A DNA stretch of 37,831 bases, taken from the NCBI GenBank assembly GCA_029219465.1, contig JAQXTL010000012.1, positions 1 through 37,831 on the forward strand. Reading direction: 5' to 3'. The position numbers and the translations under genes are program-made. Each line of letters begins with the position of its first letter. Position 1 is the first letter of the stretch. Under the pieces are notes generated by a model, which saw nothing but the letters and a program-made list of their open reading frames with translations, ran no database searches and was not told the DNA's origin. Source of the stretch: Methanobacteriaceae archaeon. Lineage in GTDB: Archaea; Methanobacteriota; Methanobacteria; Methanobacteriales; Methanobacteriaceae. Positions 17,171-25,645 of this stretch are shown in pieces.

Positions 17171-18418
17171 ATGGTTGAATTATTAGCTCCAGCAGGAAAT
17201 TTCATTTCACTTCGTGCTGTTTTAGAAAATGGTGCTGATGCAGTTTACTTTGGCCTTGATGATTATAACATGAGGGCCAATGCTAAAAACTTCTCATTGG
17301 ATGACTTAAAAAATGTATCTAAAATAGCTAAGGAGTATGGAGCTAAAACTTATTTATGTACTAATACTATTTTAAATGAAAAATTAGCCTGCTCACTTGA
17401 TGCTAAACTTGAAGATATTTCATCTAGTGAGATTGATGGTCTTATTTTAGCTGATATCGGATTGATTGAAAATACTGTAGCCAGCGGTCTTGAAGCTCAT
17501 ATCAGCGTTCAACAAAACGTTTCTAATTCTTACATGCTTAAAACACTTAAAAAATTAGGTGCAAAAAGAGCAATTCTTTCACGTGAACTTTCATTAGATG
17601 AGATTGTAGAAATAACTAAAAAATCTCCTATTGAAACAGAAATTTTCGTTCATGGGGCTATTTGTATGGCAATTTCTGGGCGTTGTTTTTTAAGTTATGG
17701 TCTTTATGGAAGAAGTGCAAACTGTGGAGACTGCCTGCAGCCATGTCGTAAGAACTGGACACTTACATATGAAGACGGGGACGATAAGGTAGTTAACTTT
17801 TCTGATGTTGAAGATGAATCATTTGTTATTGCTCCAAGCAGTGATGGAAGTTATAGAACAAATTTCTTTTCACCAAAGGACATGTGTATGATTGAATATA
17901 TTCCTGAACTTATGAAAAGTGGTGTAGCTTCTTTTAAACTTGAAGGAAGAGCTCGCAGTCCTGATTATGGTGCAATGGTTACTGGAATTTACAGACAGGC
18001 TATTGACAGCTTTGTTGAAGATCCGGTTAACTATAAAGTTAAAGATGAATGGATGGAAGAACTTGGAAGTGTATTTAATCGTGGATTTGACACTAACTTC
18101 TACTTTAATACTCCTTTTGAGACAAGTGAAGATAATCAGTCAAAATATATTAAAAAAGACATTGGTCAGGTTGTAAATTACTATAACAGAGTTAATGCAG
18201 CTGAAATAAGAATCTGGGATGATTTAAAAATAGGTGATAAGATTATCATCCAGGGTAAAACCACAGGCTCTATTACACATACTATTGATTCTATGCAGAT
18301 TGAAGGAAAATCTGTTTCTAATGTAAAAAAAGGTTCTAATGTAGCAATTGCTATTCCAACAAAAGTTAGAGAAAATGACTTTATTTATAAATTAGTTGAG
18401 AGGGATGTTAATGATTAA
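17171..18418 (+). CDS. Peptidase U32-family protein
   Basis: A 415-residue protein with the U32 opening ELLAPAGNFISLRAVLENGADAVYFG and the cysteine-rich core HGAICMAISGRC ... GDCLQPCRKNW (about residues 161-195). Many U32 proteins are now known as Fe-S enzymes that hydroxylate RNA (RlhA, TrhP) or modify cofactors (UbiU/UbiV) rather than peptidases, and the cysteines fit that picture. It starts five bases after purF and overlaps the next gene by eight bases. The exact substrate cannot be assigned. Confidence 0.85.
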   Translation: MVELLAPAGNFISLRAVLENGADAVYFGLDDYNMRANAKNFSLDDLKNVSKIAKEYGAKTYLCTNTILNEKLACSLDAKLEDISSSEIDGLILADIGLIENTVASGLEAHISVQQNVSNSYMLKTLKKLGAKRAILSRELSLDEIVEITKKSPIETEIFVHGAICMAISGRCFLSYGLYGRSANCGDCLQPCRKNWTLTYEDGDDKVVNFSDVEDESFVIAPSSDGSYRTNFFSPKDMCMIEYIPELMKSGVASFKLEGRARSPDYGAMVTGIYRQAIDSFVEDPVNYKVKDEWMEELGSVFNRGFDTNFYFNTPFETSEDNQSKYIKKDIGQVVNYYNRVNAAEIRIWDDLKIGDKIIIQGKTTGSITHTIDSMQIEGKSVSNVKKGSNVAIAIPTKVRENDFIYKLVERDVND

Positions 18419-19205
18419 AAAAATAGCTATTTACGGAAAAGGTGGAATTGGAAAAAGTACTACAGTAGCTAATTTATCAGCTATTTGGGGTAGTGATGAT
18501 TTAAATTGTCTTGTTATTGGATGTGATCCAAAAGCTGATACAACACGTACATTATGCGGTTCTAGAATTCCAACTATTGTCAATACTATTAAAAAGAATA
18601 GAAAACCACAAAGAGAAGATTTGGTCTATAAAGGTTTTAAGGATATTTTATGTGTTGAAAGTGGAGGTCCCGAACCTGGTGTTGGATGTGCAGGACGTGG
18701 TGTTATTGTTGCTATGAAACGCCTTGAAAAATTAGGTATTTTTGATGAAGACTTTGATGTGGTCATATACGATGTACTTGGTGATGTTGTTTGTGGCGGT
18801 TTTTCAGTACCTCTTCGTGAAAAATATGCTGATGAAGTGTTAATTGTAACATCCGGTGAATATATGGCTTTATATGCTGCAAATAATATTGTTAAAGGTG
18901 TTAAAAAACTTAAAGGTAATTTAAGCGGTATTATCTGCAACTGCAGAAATGTTGATAATGAAGAGCAAATTGTTAATGATTTTGCAAAAAAGATAGGAAC
19001 ACATGTTATTGGTACTATTCATAGAAGTAATTTAATTCAAGATGCTGAATTAGATGCAAAAACCGTTGTAGAAAAATATCCTGAAAGTGCTGAAGCACAA
19101 GAATACAGAGACCTTGCTTCAAGCATAATGTCTAATGAAAAGACTTCAACTCCAGAACCAATGGATGATGAAGAATTCGAAGCATTCTTCAAATCATACT
19201 TATAG
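18411..19205 (+). CDS. cfbC: NifH-superfamily iron protein, probably CfbC
   Basis: A 264-residue homologue of nitrogenase iron protein. It has the P-loop YGKGGIGKST (about residues 8-17), a switch-like GCDPKADTT, and the two cysteines that bind the inter-subunit 4Fe-4S cluster (GVGCAGRG and DVVCGGFS). Every methanogen needs the NifH homologue CfbC, which with CfbD reductively cyclises Ni-sirohydrochlorin diamide to the F430 precursor. No nifD or nifK is nearby, so CfbC is preferred over nitrogenase. The start ATG 18411 overlaps the end of the U32 gene; a longer frame from 18396 lies inside that gene. A less well-defined group-IV NifH paralogue remains possible. Confidence 0.75.
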   Translation: MIKKIAIYGKGGIGKSTTVANLSAIWGSDDLNCLVIGCDPKADTTRTLCGSRIPTIVNTIKKNRKPQREDLVYKGFKDILCVESGGPEPGVGCAGRGVIVAMKRLEKLGIFDEDFDVVIYDVLGDVVCGGFSVPLREKYADEVLIVTSGEYMALYAANNIVKGVKKLKGNLSGIICNCRNVDNEEQIVNDFAKKIGTHVIGTIHRSNLIQDAELDAKTVVEKYPESAEAQEYRDLASSIMSNEKTSTPEPMDDEEFEAFFKSYL

Positions 19206-19210
19206 AAACT

Positions 19211-19690
19211 ATGTACTATCACACCAACTACAACTCCCCCCTTGGCAAAATGCTATTTGTAAGTGATGGTGAAACTATTTGTGGAGTGTGGTTTTACAAT
19301 CAGAAATTTTTTAAAAGCACTATTGATGAAAGTGTAAGAAAAGATGATTTGGAAGTATTTGTGCAACTTAAAAGTTGGTTTGATGATTATTTTAGAGGAT
19401 TAAACCCTCAAATCAATTTTAAACTAAAACCTGATGGTAGTGAGTTTAGAAAAAAGGTATGGAAAATTTTATGTGAAATTCCATACGGCCAGACACTAAC
19501 ATATGGCCAAATAGCTTCTAAAATATCTAAAACAATGTCGGCTCAGGCAGTAGGTGGTGCTGTTGGACATAACCCTATTTCTATTTTAATACCCTGTCAC
19601 AGAGTATTAGGAGCTAATGGCAAATTAACAGGTTATGCTGGCGGTTTGGATAAAAAAATAGAACTTCTAAAGCTAGAAAAAATTTTATAG
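19211..19690 (+). CDS. ogt: Methylated-DNA-protein cysteine methyltransferase
   Basis: A 159-residue suicide repair protein that takes the alkyl group from O6-alkylguanine onto its own cysteine. The active-site motif is IPCHRVLG, preceded by the DNA-binding helix segment YGQIASKISKTMSAQAVGGAVGHNP (read here only as landmarks YGQIA and VGGAVGHNP). It ends with the usual YAGGLDKKIELL. It begins five bases after the NifH-like gene. Confidence 0.93.
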   Translation: MYYHTNYNSPLGKMLFVSDGETICGVWFYNQKFFKSTIDESVRKDDLEVFVQLKSWFDDYFRGLNPQINFKLKPDGSEFRKKVWKILCEIPYGQTLTYGQIASKISKTMSAQAVGGAVGHNPISILIPCHRVLGANGKLTGYAGGLDKKIELLKLEKIL

Positions 19691-19695
19691 ATACT

Positions 19696-20208
19696 ATGAA
19701 TGTGCCGATTAATATTCTCATAGGAAATGCAATATCTCTAGTTGCAGGTCTTTTTATCATACTTAGTATGTGGGTTAATGATGAAAAGCAGGCATACAGA
19801 TACCAGTTCTGGAATGCTTTTATTTTAGCTATTTCTTCTGTATTCTTTTTTTCATGGTCTGGTGTTATTACTATGGGAATTGCAGCTGCAAAAAACGCAG
19901 TTGTATATAAAGGCAAGCTAACATTCAAATTAACCATATTTTTCATTGCAATAGCTGTTATTTTTGGTTGTTTAGTAAATACAATGGGTTTTGCTGGACT
20001 TTTACCAATTATTGGAATAATCCAGATTACATTATGTAACTATTATTTGAAAACTATAAAACCAATTAAAATAGGCTTTATTGTAAACAGTGCGATTTAT
20101 ATAATCTATTTTCTTGTAATATGGGATTTTTCATCTGCAGCTATTGAAACAATCACTGCACTGGTCGGCGTTGTCTCTCTAGCAAGATTAATCTATTCTA
20201 AAAATTAA
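19696..20208 (+). CDS. YgjV-like multi-pass membrane protein
   Basis: A 170-residue protein with about five hydrophobic helices. The pattern WVNDEKQAYRYQFWNAFILAISS and a following FSWSGVITMGIAAAKN resemble the YgjV family of small membrane proteins with no clear function. It lies five bases after ogt as the last gene of the purF group. The family call is from overall pattern, so it is moderate. Confidence 0.65.
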   Translation: MNVPINILIGNAISLVAGLFIILSMWVNDEKQAYRYQFWNAFILAISSVFFFSWSGVITMGIAAAKNAVVYKGKLTFKLTIFFIAIAVIFGCLVNTMGFAGLLPIIGIIQITLCNYYLKTIKPIKIGFIVNSAIYIIYFLVIWDFSSAAIETITALVGVVSLARLIYSKN

Positions 20209-20235
20209 CTGTAATTGTTTGAATTATACTATAGA

Positions 20236-20283
20236 TTTAAATACTACTTATGATAATCATTAATAAGAAATTACAGAGGTGAT
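20236..20283 (+). promoter_or_regulatory. Promoter and strong ribosome binding site of the DUF1002 gene
   Basis: TTTAAATA at 20236-20243 is a TATA-like box. GAGGTGAT at 20276-20283 is a full-strength archaeal Shine-Dalgarno site five bases before ATG 20289. Confidence 0.5.
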
Positions 20284-20288
20284 AAATC

Positions 20289-21146
20289 ATGCGTAAGATT
20301 ACAATTCTATTGTTAGCTTTAATCCTTGGGGGCATGTTAATTCCAACAGGATTTGCAATTGATTCAAACGTAGTAATTACATATGGTGAAACTACATACT
20401 CAAACTCAAATTACAAATCTTTTGTTGATAATTTCTTTATCAACCAAGCAAATGTTGACATTAACAATGTGGGTATAAAAACAATTTCAGCAGATCAAGT
20501 AAACCAAATTTCAAGCGGTATTACTGGTAAATCTTATACTTCAGGTCAAATTTTATCATCTGCACTTGTTGATTTAAACGATAATCAAAATCTAAAAGTA
20601 AGTGTTGACAAATCCAAAATTACAACAATTACTGGAGATATGTACCTTTCAGCTTTAAAATCTGCAGGAATAACCAAAGGACATGTTTACGTTACAAGTC
20701 CAGTTCAAGCAACTGGTGAATCTGCTCTTGCAGGAATCATGAATTCCTACGAAGAAGTAACTGATGTTCAAATTCCAGATTCTGTAAAAGAAGCAGCAAA
20801 CGATGAAATCTACACTCAGGCTGAAATCGTAAACAATTCTGGTGTAAATGCTGATGATTTATCCAATTTGGTAAATCAAGTAAAAGACGAAGTAACTGGA
20901 GATAATATTACCAACCATAATGAAATTGTAAATATTATCACCAATAAAGTCGAAAATAACAATATAAACATTACAAACGTTGATATTGAAAATTTAGCTA
21001 ACTCCATCGAACAAGTACAAAACGTACAAGGTGATGTAAACTACTACAAAGATCAAGTAAGTGATGTATTTGGAAACAGCACTGCTGATGGAATGTTAGA
21101 CGGATTTTTCAATTGGATTAACTCCATTATTGGAGCTAATTCCTAA
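20289..21146 (+). CDS. Secreted DUF1002-family protein
   Basis: A 285-residue protein with an N-terminal signal peptide (basic MRK, hydrophobic ILLLALILGGML, then about residue 23 before IDSNVVITYG). The mature part has the DUF1002 hallmarks: an opening VVITYGET, a middle VYVTSPVQATGESALAG (around residues 133-149), and a helical, Asn-rich C-terminus. Function is unknown; it should act outside the membrane. It is a single gene with its own promoter and a T9 run (21149-21157) after the stop that can terminate transcription. Confidence 0.82.
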   Translation: MRKITILLLALILGGMLIPTGFAIDSNVVITYGETTYSNSNYKSFVDNFFINQANVDINNVGIKTISADQVNQISSGITGKSYTSGQILSSALVDLNDNQNLKVSVDKSKITTITGDMYLSALKSAGITKGHVYVTSPVQATGESALAGIMNSYEEVTDVQIPDSVKEAANDEIYTQAEIVNNSGVNADDLSNLVNQVKDEVTGDNITNHNEIVNIITNKVENNNINITNVDIENLANSIEQVQNVQGDVNYYKDQVSDVFGNSTADGMLDGFFNWINSIIGANS

Positions 21147-21155
21147 TCTTTTTTT

Positions 21156-21779
21156 TTAAAATTTATTAAATTCTTTTTGAGCATTTTCATAAAAATATCC
21201 AAGCTCTCGACCATTTACAAAAATATGGCTTACAGTAATTGAAACGCTCATTTCATAGTTTTCATTGACTTTTCCCCAGGTTATAAGAGGCTGTATTGCC
21301 TGACCGTGTACTTCACAGTTGGTAATCATGTCAAAATCAACCCATGGAATACATGAGAAATTAGCAATGTTTTCAAAATCCCTTCTCTCCATTTCAATGC
21401 AAAAACCTTCTTTTTTACCACTTAATATGTCATTTGATGTATTTTTAACATAATCATGCCATTGTAATATGTCTTCGAATTCCTGTGGTGTTTTAACTCT
21501 CATTTCTCTGTAAATATGTTCATCTTCATTCATTATTGGAGATACTCCATCAAGAGAGTCATATTCAATTACTTTTCCATCATGTATTCTTCTTTTTAAT
21601 TGAGGAACGGAATTTACAGCATTCATTAAACAACCAAGACTCATTATAAAAAAGGATTTATTATTCTCATGACACCAGTTCCATAATTTTTCAACGTTAA
21701 TTCTGGCATTCATAGCATATCTTGAGGATAAAAAATTAATAAATGGATTTTCATCTAAATTAAATTCGATTTCTTTCAT
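21156..21779 (-). CDS. Chloramphenicol acetyltransferase-like acyltransferase
   Basis: A 207-residue protein of the CAT fold. The active-site strand reads VSHIFVNGRE: the catalytic histidine is kept, but the usual HHxxxDG Asp is Asn. The N-terminal ARINVEKLWNWC and central IPWVDFDMIT also fit the family. Many chromosomal CAT-like proteins have other acyl acceptors, so resistance should not be assumed. AAGGTT precedes the ATG. It is divergent from the flavoprotein gene at 21854 and converges with the DUF1002 gene. Confidence 0.8.
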   Translation of the reverse strand: MKEIEFNLDENPFINFLSSRYAMNARINVEKLWNWCHENNKSFFIMSLGCLMNAVNSVPQLKRRIHDGKVIEYDSLDGVSPIMNEDEHIYREMRVKTPQEFEDILQWHDYVKNTSNDILSGKKEGFCIEMERRDFENIANFSCIPWVDFDMITNCEVHGQAIQPLITWGKVNENYEMSVSITVSHIFVNGRELGYFYENAQKEFNKF

Positions 21780-21853
21780 ATTTTAACCTTAATCTTTTTA
21801 TATTATTTTTTAATATATATTATAATGTATAAATGATATACGGTTTTGATAAA

Positions 21854-23185
21854 ATGAAAGTTGTTATTGTAGGTGGAGGAGCTGGAGGAATTTCTACAGC
21901 TTCAAACATTCGTAAACTTGATGAGAGTATTGAAATTACAGTTATCACAAGAGATAACAAAGTAGCATATTCTCCATGTGCTATTCCTTATGTTTTATCT
22001 GGTAAAATCGAATCTTTTGATGATATTGTAATGAGAACCCCTGAAGATTATAAAAATAAAAATATTGATGTTATTATTGAAGCAGAAGTAACTGCTGTTG
22101 ATTCTGATAAAAAAACTGTTACTTATCAAAAAGATGATGAAGAAATCGTCTTAGATTATGATAAATTAGTTCTTGCAACAGGAGGTAATCCATTTATCCC
22201 TCCAATGCAAGGTGTTGATTTAGACGGAGTATTTAGAATCCGTAACATTGATGATGGTATCAAAGTTCAAGAAGCAATTAAAGATGCAAAAAGTGCAATT
22301 GTTACTGGAGCAGGTTTAATTGGTATTGAAATTGCATTTGCTCTTAAACAAAAAGGTTTAAATGTAATTTTAAGCGAAATGTTACCTCAAATTGTTCCTA
22401 GATCTCTTGATAAAGACATGTCTGATATTTTAGTAGAATATCTTGAAATGGAAGGAATTCAAGTTGTTTTAGGAAAACCAATCACTAAATTAATTGGTGA
22501 TGGAAAAGTAGAAAAAGCATGCTTCGGTGATGAAGAAATCTATGATGCTGATATGGTCATCATGGCTACTGGTGTTAGAGCTGAATTGGATTTAGCTAAA
22601 ATGGCAGGTTGTGAACTTGGAAGATGGGCTATTCTTGTAAATGACAGAATGGAAACTTCCGTAGAAGATGTTTATGCTGTTGGGGATTGTGTAGAATCCA
22701 AAGATTTAATTTTAGGATCAAATACCATTTCTCAATTAGGTACTACTGCAGTTCGTGAATCCAAAACTTTAGCACGCACCATTTGCGGTAAAAAATCTAA
22801 ATTTAATCCAGTATTAAACTCCATGGTTTCAAAAGTGGGTAAATTAGAATTCGGTGCAGTTGGTTACACTACTAGTTTTGCACAACAAAACAGAATCAGA
22901 CCAGTTGTACAAAAAGTACAGGCATTTACAAGAGCTCGTTATTATCCAAATGCTAAACCAATGGATATCAAAGTTATTTGTGATGGAAATGGAACCATTA
23001 TTGGTTGTCAAATCATAGCAGAAGAAAGAGTAGCTGAAAGAATCGATACAATGACATTAGCTATTACAGAAGGTTTAACCTGTTTTGATTTAAGTAATAT
23101 GGAATTTGCTTACGCACCACCAGTTTCAATGGTTACTGACCCATTAATACTTGCTGTTGAAGAAGTAAGTAAAAAATTTAGTTAA
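21854..23185 (+). CDS. CoA-disulfide reductase/NADH oxidase-like flavoprotein
   Basis: A 443-residue FAD/NAD(P)-dependent oxidoreductase. The FAD fold VVIVGGGAGGIST is at residues 3-15, the redox cysteine is C42 in YSPCAIPY, the NAD(P) fold IVTGAGLIGIE is near residue 150, and the second FAD motif VYAVGDCVE is near 275. The single-cysteine SPCxIPY site is that of CoA-disulfide reductases, NADH oxidases and related persulfide reductases. I start at MKVVIVGG (21854), where the family begins; an upstream in-frame ATG at 21833 adds seven residues. It probably shares a transcript with the Fe-S carrier gene 22 bases downstream. Confidence 0.88.
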   Translation: MKVVIVGGGAGGISTASNIRKLDESIEITVITRDNKVAYSPCAIPYVLSGKIESFDDIVMRTPEDYKNKNIDVIIEAEVTAVDSDKKTVTYQKDDEEIVLDYDKLVLATGGNPFIPPMQGVDLDGVFRIRNIDDGIKVQEAIKDAKSAIVTGAGLIGIEIAFALKQKGLNVILSEMLPQIVPRSLDKDMSDILVEYLEMEGIQVVLGKPITKLIGDGKVEKACFGDEEIYDADMVIMATGVRAELDLAKMAGCELGRWAILVNDRMETSVEDVYAVGDCVESKDLILGSNTISQLGTTAVRESKTLARTICGKKSKFNPVLNSMVSKVGKLEFGAVGYTTSFAQQNRIRPVVQKVQAFTRARYYPNAKPMDIKVICDGNGTIIGCQIIAEERVAERIDTMTLAITEGLTCFDLSNMEFAYAPPVSMVTDPLILAVEEVSKKFS

Positions 23186-23207
23186 ATAAATTTGGAGATG
23201 ATATAAA

Positions 23208-24185
23208 ATGGCAGGACACGGACATGGACATGGACATGGGGGTCAAATGACTCCTGAACAACAAAAACAAATGATTGAACAAGACTTAAGATTAGCTAAA
23301 AACTTAGGTCAAATCAAACATAAAATCGTTGTTATGAGTGGAAAAGGTGGGGTAGGAAAATCCACTGTTGCAGCTAACCTTGCTGAAACTTTACAAAAAT
23401 TAGGATTTAAAACCGGTATTTTAGATGCAGATATTCACGGTCCAAACATCCCTAAAATGTTAGGTGTGGATTTATACGGTGAATCATTCAATGAATATCA
23501 GTTCAATGTATTTAAAGAAATTACCGAATCTGGATTAGAAGGTAAAAACTTTAAAACTGATGAAGAAAAATTAGCATTCATTGAATCTAAAAAAGAAGAA
23601 TACAAACATTCAATGTTCCCGGTTGAAACTCCAAGTGGTCTTAAAGTAATGTCAATGGCATTCTTATTAGATGGAATTGACAGACCTATCATCTGGAGAG
23701 GACCTCAAAAAACCGGTGCTATTAGACAATTAATTTCAGATGCACACTGGGGTTCACTTGACTACTTAATTATTGATAACCCACCTGGAACTGGTGATGA
23801 ACCTTTAACCGTTTTACAAACTATTCCTGATGCAGATGCAGTTATTATGGTAACCACTCCTAACGTTGTATCTCAAGAAGATGTTTTAAAATGTGTGAAA
23901 ATGGTTGAAATGATGAATATCGAACAAATAGGTCTTATTGAAAACATGGCTTATTACATGTGCCCACACTGTGATGAAAAACTTCACATTTTTGGTGAAG
24001 GTAATGGAGAAGCTTTCGCAGAAGAAATGGAAATTACTTATTTAGGTGATTTACCTATCGAAGAAAAAGTTTCTGATTCACCAAATAAAGAAGGAGTAAT
24101 TTCTGTAATTGATCCTAGTGATGAAGTTTCAAAAAGATTTGTTGAAATCGTTAAAGATATTCAAAAAGAATTTATAAAAGAGTAG
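23208..24185 (+). CDS. Mrp/NBP35-family Fe-S cluster carrier ATPase
   Basis: A 325-residue ApbC/Mrp-type P-loop ATPase. The deviant Walker A is GKGGVGKST (about residues 44-52), followed by DADIHGPNIPKMLG. A C-terminal CPHC (about 248-251) binds the bridging 4Fe-4S cluster in the dimer. An unusual HGHGHGHGG tail at residues 4-12 could bind metal. Such proteins carry Fe-S clusters to target enzymes. GGAGATGAT precedes the ATG. Its last 14 bases overlap the 3' end of the opposite-strand gene at 24172. Confidence 0.93.
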   Translation: MAGHGHGHGHGGQMTPEQQKQMIEQDLRLAKNLGQIKHKIVVMSGKGGVGKSTVAANLAETLQKLGFKTGILDADIHGPNIPKMLGVDLYGESFNEYQFNVFKEITESGLEGKNFKTDEEKLAFIESKKEEYKHSMFPVETPSGLKVMSMAFLLDGIDRPIIWRGPQKTGAIRQLISDAHWGSLDYLIIDNPPGTGDEPLTVLQTIPDADAVIMVTTPNVVSQEDVLKCVKMVEMMNIEQIGLIENMAYYMCPHCDEKLHIFGEGNGEAFAEEMEITYLGDLPIEEKVSDSPNKEGVISVIDPSDEVSKRFVEIVKDIQKEFIKE

Positions 24186-24567
24186 GGTTAATAATATAAC
24201 TCACTCTTGCAATATTTACAACGAATCCTAAGAAATTAGGATCGTCTTTTAATTTTTTAAAAGAATCTAATTTTTCAATAATATAATCCTTATTTTCCTG
24301 CATATCATTTAATGCAAAATAATCCATTCCAATAATATATTCTCTAGGATCAGTAAAAATAGGAACTAAGTATTCACCATCATTTGCATATGGAATTTTT
24401 ACAGGATTTTCATTTTCAGTAGAAATAATGAATTCTTTGCCTTTGATATATTCTTTAATTTGAGCTTCGGTTTTTTCTATTGCACTTTGATTTTGATTTT
24501 CTCCGTGCATATAAATCATATTAATATGATTTTTCAATTCAGGATGTGTTATTTCTTCAAATTTCAT
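24172..24567 (-). CDS. SseB-domain protein (paralogue 1)
   Basis: A 131-residue protein with the SseB N-terminal-domain pattern: a strand leading into YLVPIFTDPREYIIGMDYF (about residues 68-86) and a C-terminal FLGFVVNIARVSYIIN. The same plan occurs in three genes at 26599-27811. SseB-like domains are small soluble proteins of poorly known role. It ends inside the last codons of the Mrp gene (14-base tail-to-tail overlap). No clear ribosome binding site precedes the ATG. Confidence 0.72.
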   Translation of the reverse strand: MKFEEITHPELKNHINMIYMHGENQNQSAIEKTEAQIKEYIKGKEFIISTENENPVKIPYANDGEYLVPIFTDPREYIIGMDYFALNDMQENKDYIIEKLDSFKKLKDDPNFLGFVVNIARVSYIINPTLL

Positions 24568-24594
24568 TATATCATATTCTGTTTACAATAAATA

Positions 24595-25362
24595 TTATTT
24601 TTTTGGTATGAATTTTAAACTAGTTGAATTAATACGATATCTTGGCTCTCCATTTGGACCTTCATAGACAAAATAGCCCAAGTGTGAATTGGATTTTGCA
24701 CTTCTTATTTCAATTCTTGTTCTGCCGTAGGAAAAGTCTCTGTTTTTTGTAATTGCACTTTCATTTATTGGTTTTGTAAATGTTGGCCAACCACTATCTG
24801 TTTTGACTTTATCTTTTGAGGAAAATAGCTCTTCACCATCTATTACATTTACATATATTCCATCTTCATAAAAATCACAGTATTTTCCGCTAAATGCTTC
24901 TTCATCAATTGAAAGCTGTGTTACTTCAAATTCTTTTGTTATATCATCAGTTTCAAGATACTTTTGATGTTTTTCTTCTGCTGTATAAAAGAAAAAAATA
25001 GGGGATGTCTCAATAGCTATTTTTTTAGCTTTTAGGAATTTTTTTATTATTTTTTCCTGATTTGGACTTTGCCAGTAGATTCCACACCTAAGATAAGATT
25101 TAGTCTTCTTAAATGGATCAATCATGGTGTAATATTCATCTAACAGTTCACTTAAAGAAATTAACTGTGGATTGAATGTAACTTTAACTGTTAGAGTATG
25201 ACCTGTTTTTTGCCCAATCACCATTTCAAATGTTGGAGAAATGGTATTTCCATTAGCATATCCTACTTCTGTTTGATTAACTCCATTTAATCTGGAAAGT
25301 TTAGATTCAAGTTGCCAAAAGCATCCTCCCGCTAAATAAATAACTTCCTGTTTTGTAAACAT
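24595..25362 (-). CDS. MsrA-MsrB fusion with lost catalytic residues
   Basis: A 255-residue fusion of methionine-S- and -R-sulfoxide reductase domains. The MsrA part (1-150) keeps the catalytic C14 in GGCFW, but the usual GHAE Glu is Leu (GHTL, residues 54-57). The MsrB part (150-255) has DSGWPTF, SHLGYF and a C-terminal motif RYRINSTSLKFIP. In active MsrB that motif reads RYCxN, so the catalytic Cys is R243 here (codon CGT, plus-strand 24634-24636; Cys TGT is one transition away). The HLGH histidine is also Tyr. MsrB activity is therefore unlikely, and MsrA activity doubtful. It may be a decaying gene, a sequencing error at R243, or a protein kept for sulfoxide binding. Confidence 0.85.
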   Translation of the reverse strand: MFTKQEVIYLAGGCFWQLESKLSRLNGVNQTEVGYANGNTISPTFEMVIGQKTGHTLTVKVTFNPQLISLSELLDEYYTMIDPFKKTKSYLRCGIYWQSPNQEKIIKKFLKAKKIAIETSPIFFFYTAEEKHQKYLETDDITKEFEVTQLSIDEEAFSGKYCDFYEDGIYVNVIDGEELFSSKDKVKTDSGWPTFTKPINESAITKNRDFSYGRTRIEIRSAKSNSHLGYFVYEGPNGEPRYRINSTSLKFIPKK

Positions 25363-25441
25363 AATTTATAATTTGATTTCTAAACATAAAATATTTTTAT
25401 TAGATTGTCTATAATTAATTAATAGAATTGGAGGAAACCTC

Positions 25442-25636
25442 ATGTTTTATAGTACAATAATGAAAATTGATTCAATTGATAGATTAAGGGATATTAGGGA
25501 TGCATTACTTGTTGAACAAGGTATTAACCCTACTCGTCAAGGAGAACATGCTATAAAAGTGGTTGTTGAGAGAATTGATGAGATTCAAGCTACTTTAGAT
25601 AAATCCGCAACTAAAAACAGAAACAGAAAAAGATAA
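25442..25636 (+). CDS. Small hypothetical protein (helical, basic tail)
   Basis: A 64-residue protein with a mostly helical look (SIDRLRDIRDALLVEQG, then VVVERIDEIQATLDK) and a lysine/arginine tail. GGAGG lies seven bases before ATG 25442, which supports this start; an in-frame ATG at 25460 is less favoured. I do not recognise the family. The next gene follows at once, so the two are probably co-expressed. Confidence 0.65.
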   Translation: MFYSTIMKIDSIDRLRDIRDALLVEQGINPTRQGEHAIKVVVERIDEIQATLDKSATKNRNRKR

Positions 25637-25645
25637 GTGATTATT

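Noticed and set aside
18626-18940. Minus-strand frame inside the NifH-like gene
   Set aside because: A shadow of a well-supported gene on the opposite strand.
18411-19205. Nitrogenase iron protein (nitrogen fixation)
   Set aside because: No nifD, nifK, nifE or nifN nearby, and all methanogens need the related CfbC for F430.
20209-20276. CTGTAATT...AATTACAG dyad before the DUF1002 gene
   Set aside because: The 8-base arms are 52 bases apart in A+T-rich DNA, which is easily chance.
21156-21779. Chloramphenicol resistance gene
   Set aside because: Fold matches CAT, but the conserved Asp is changed and chromosomal CAT-like proteins often have other substrates.
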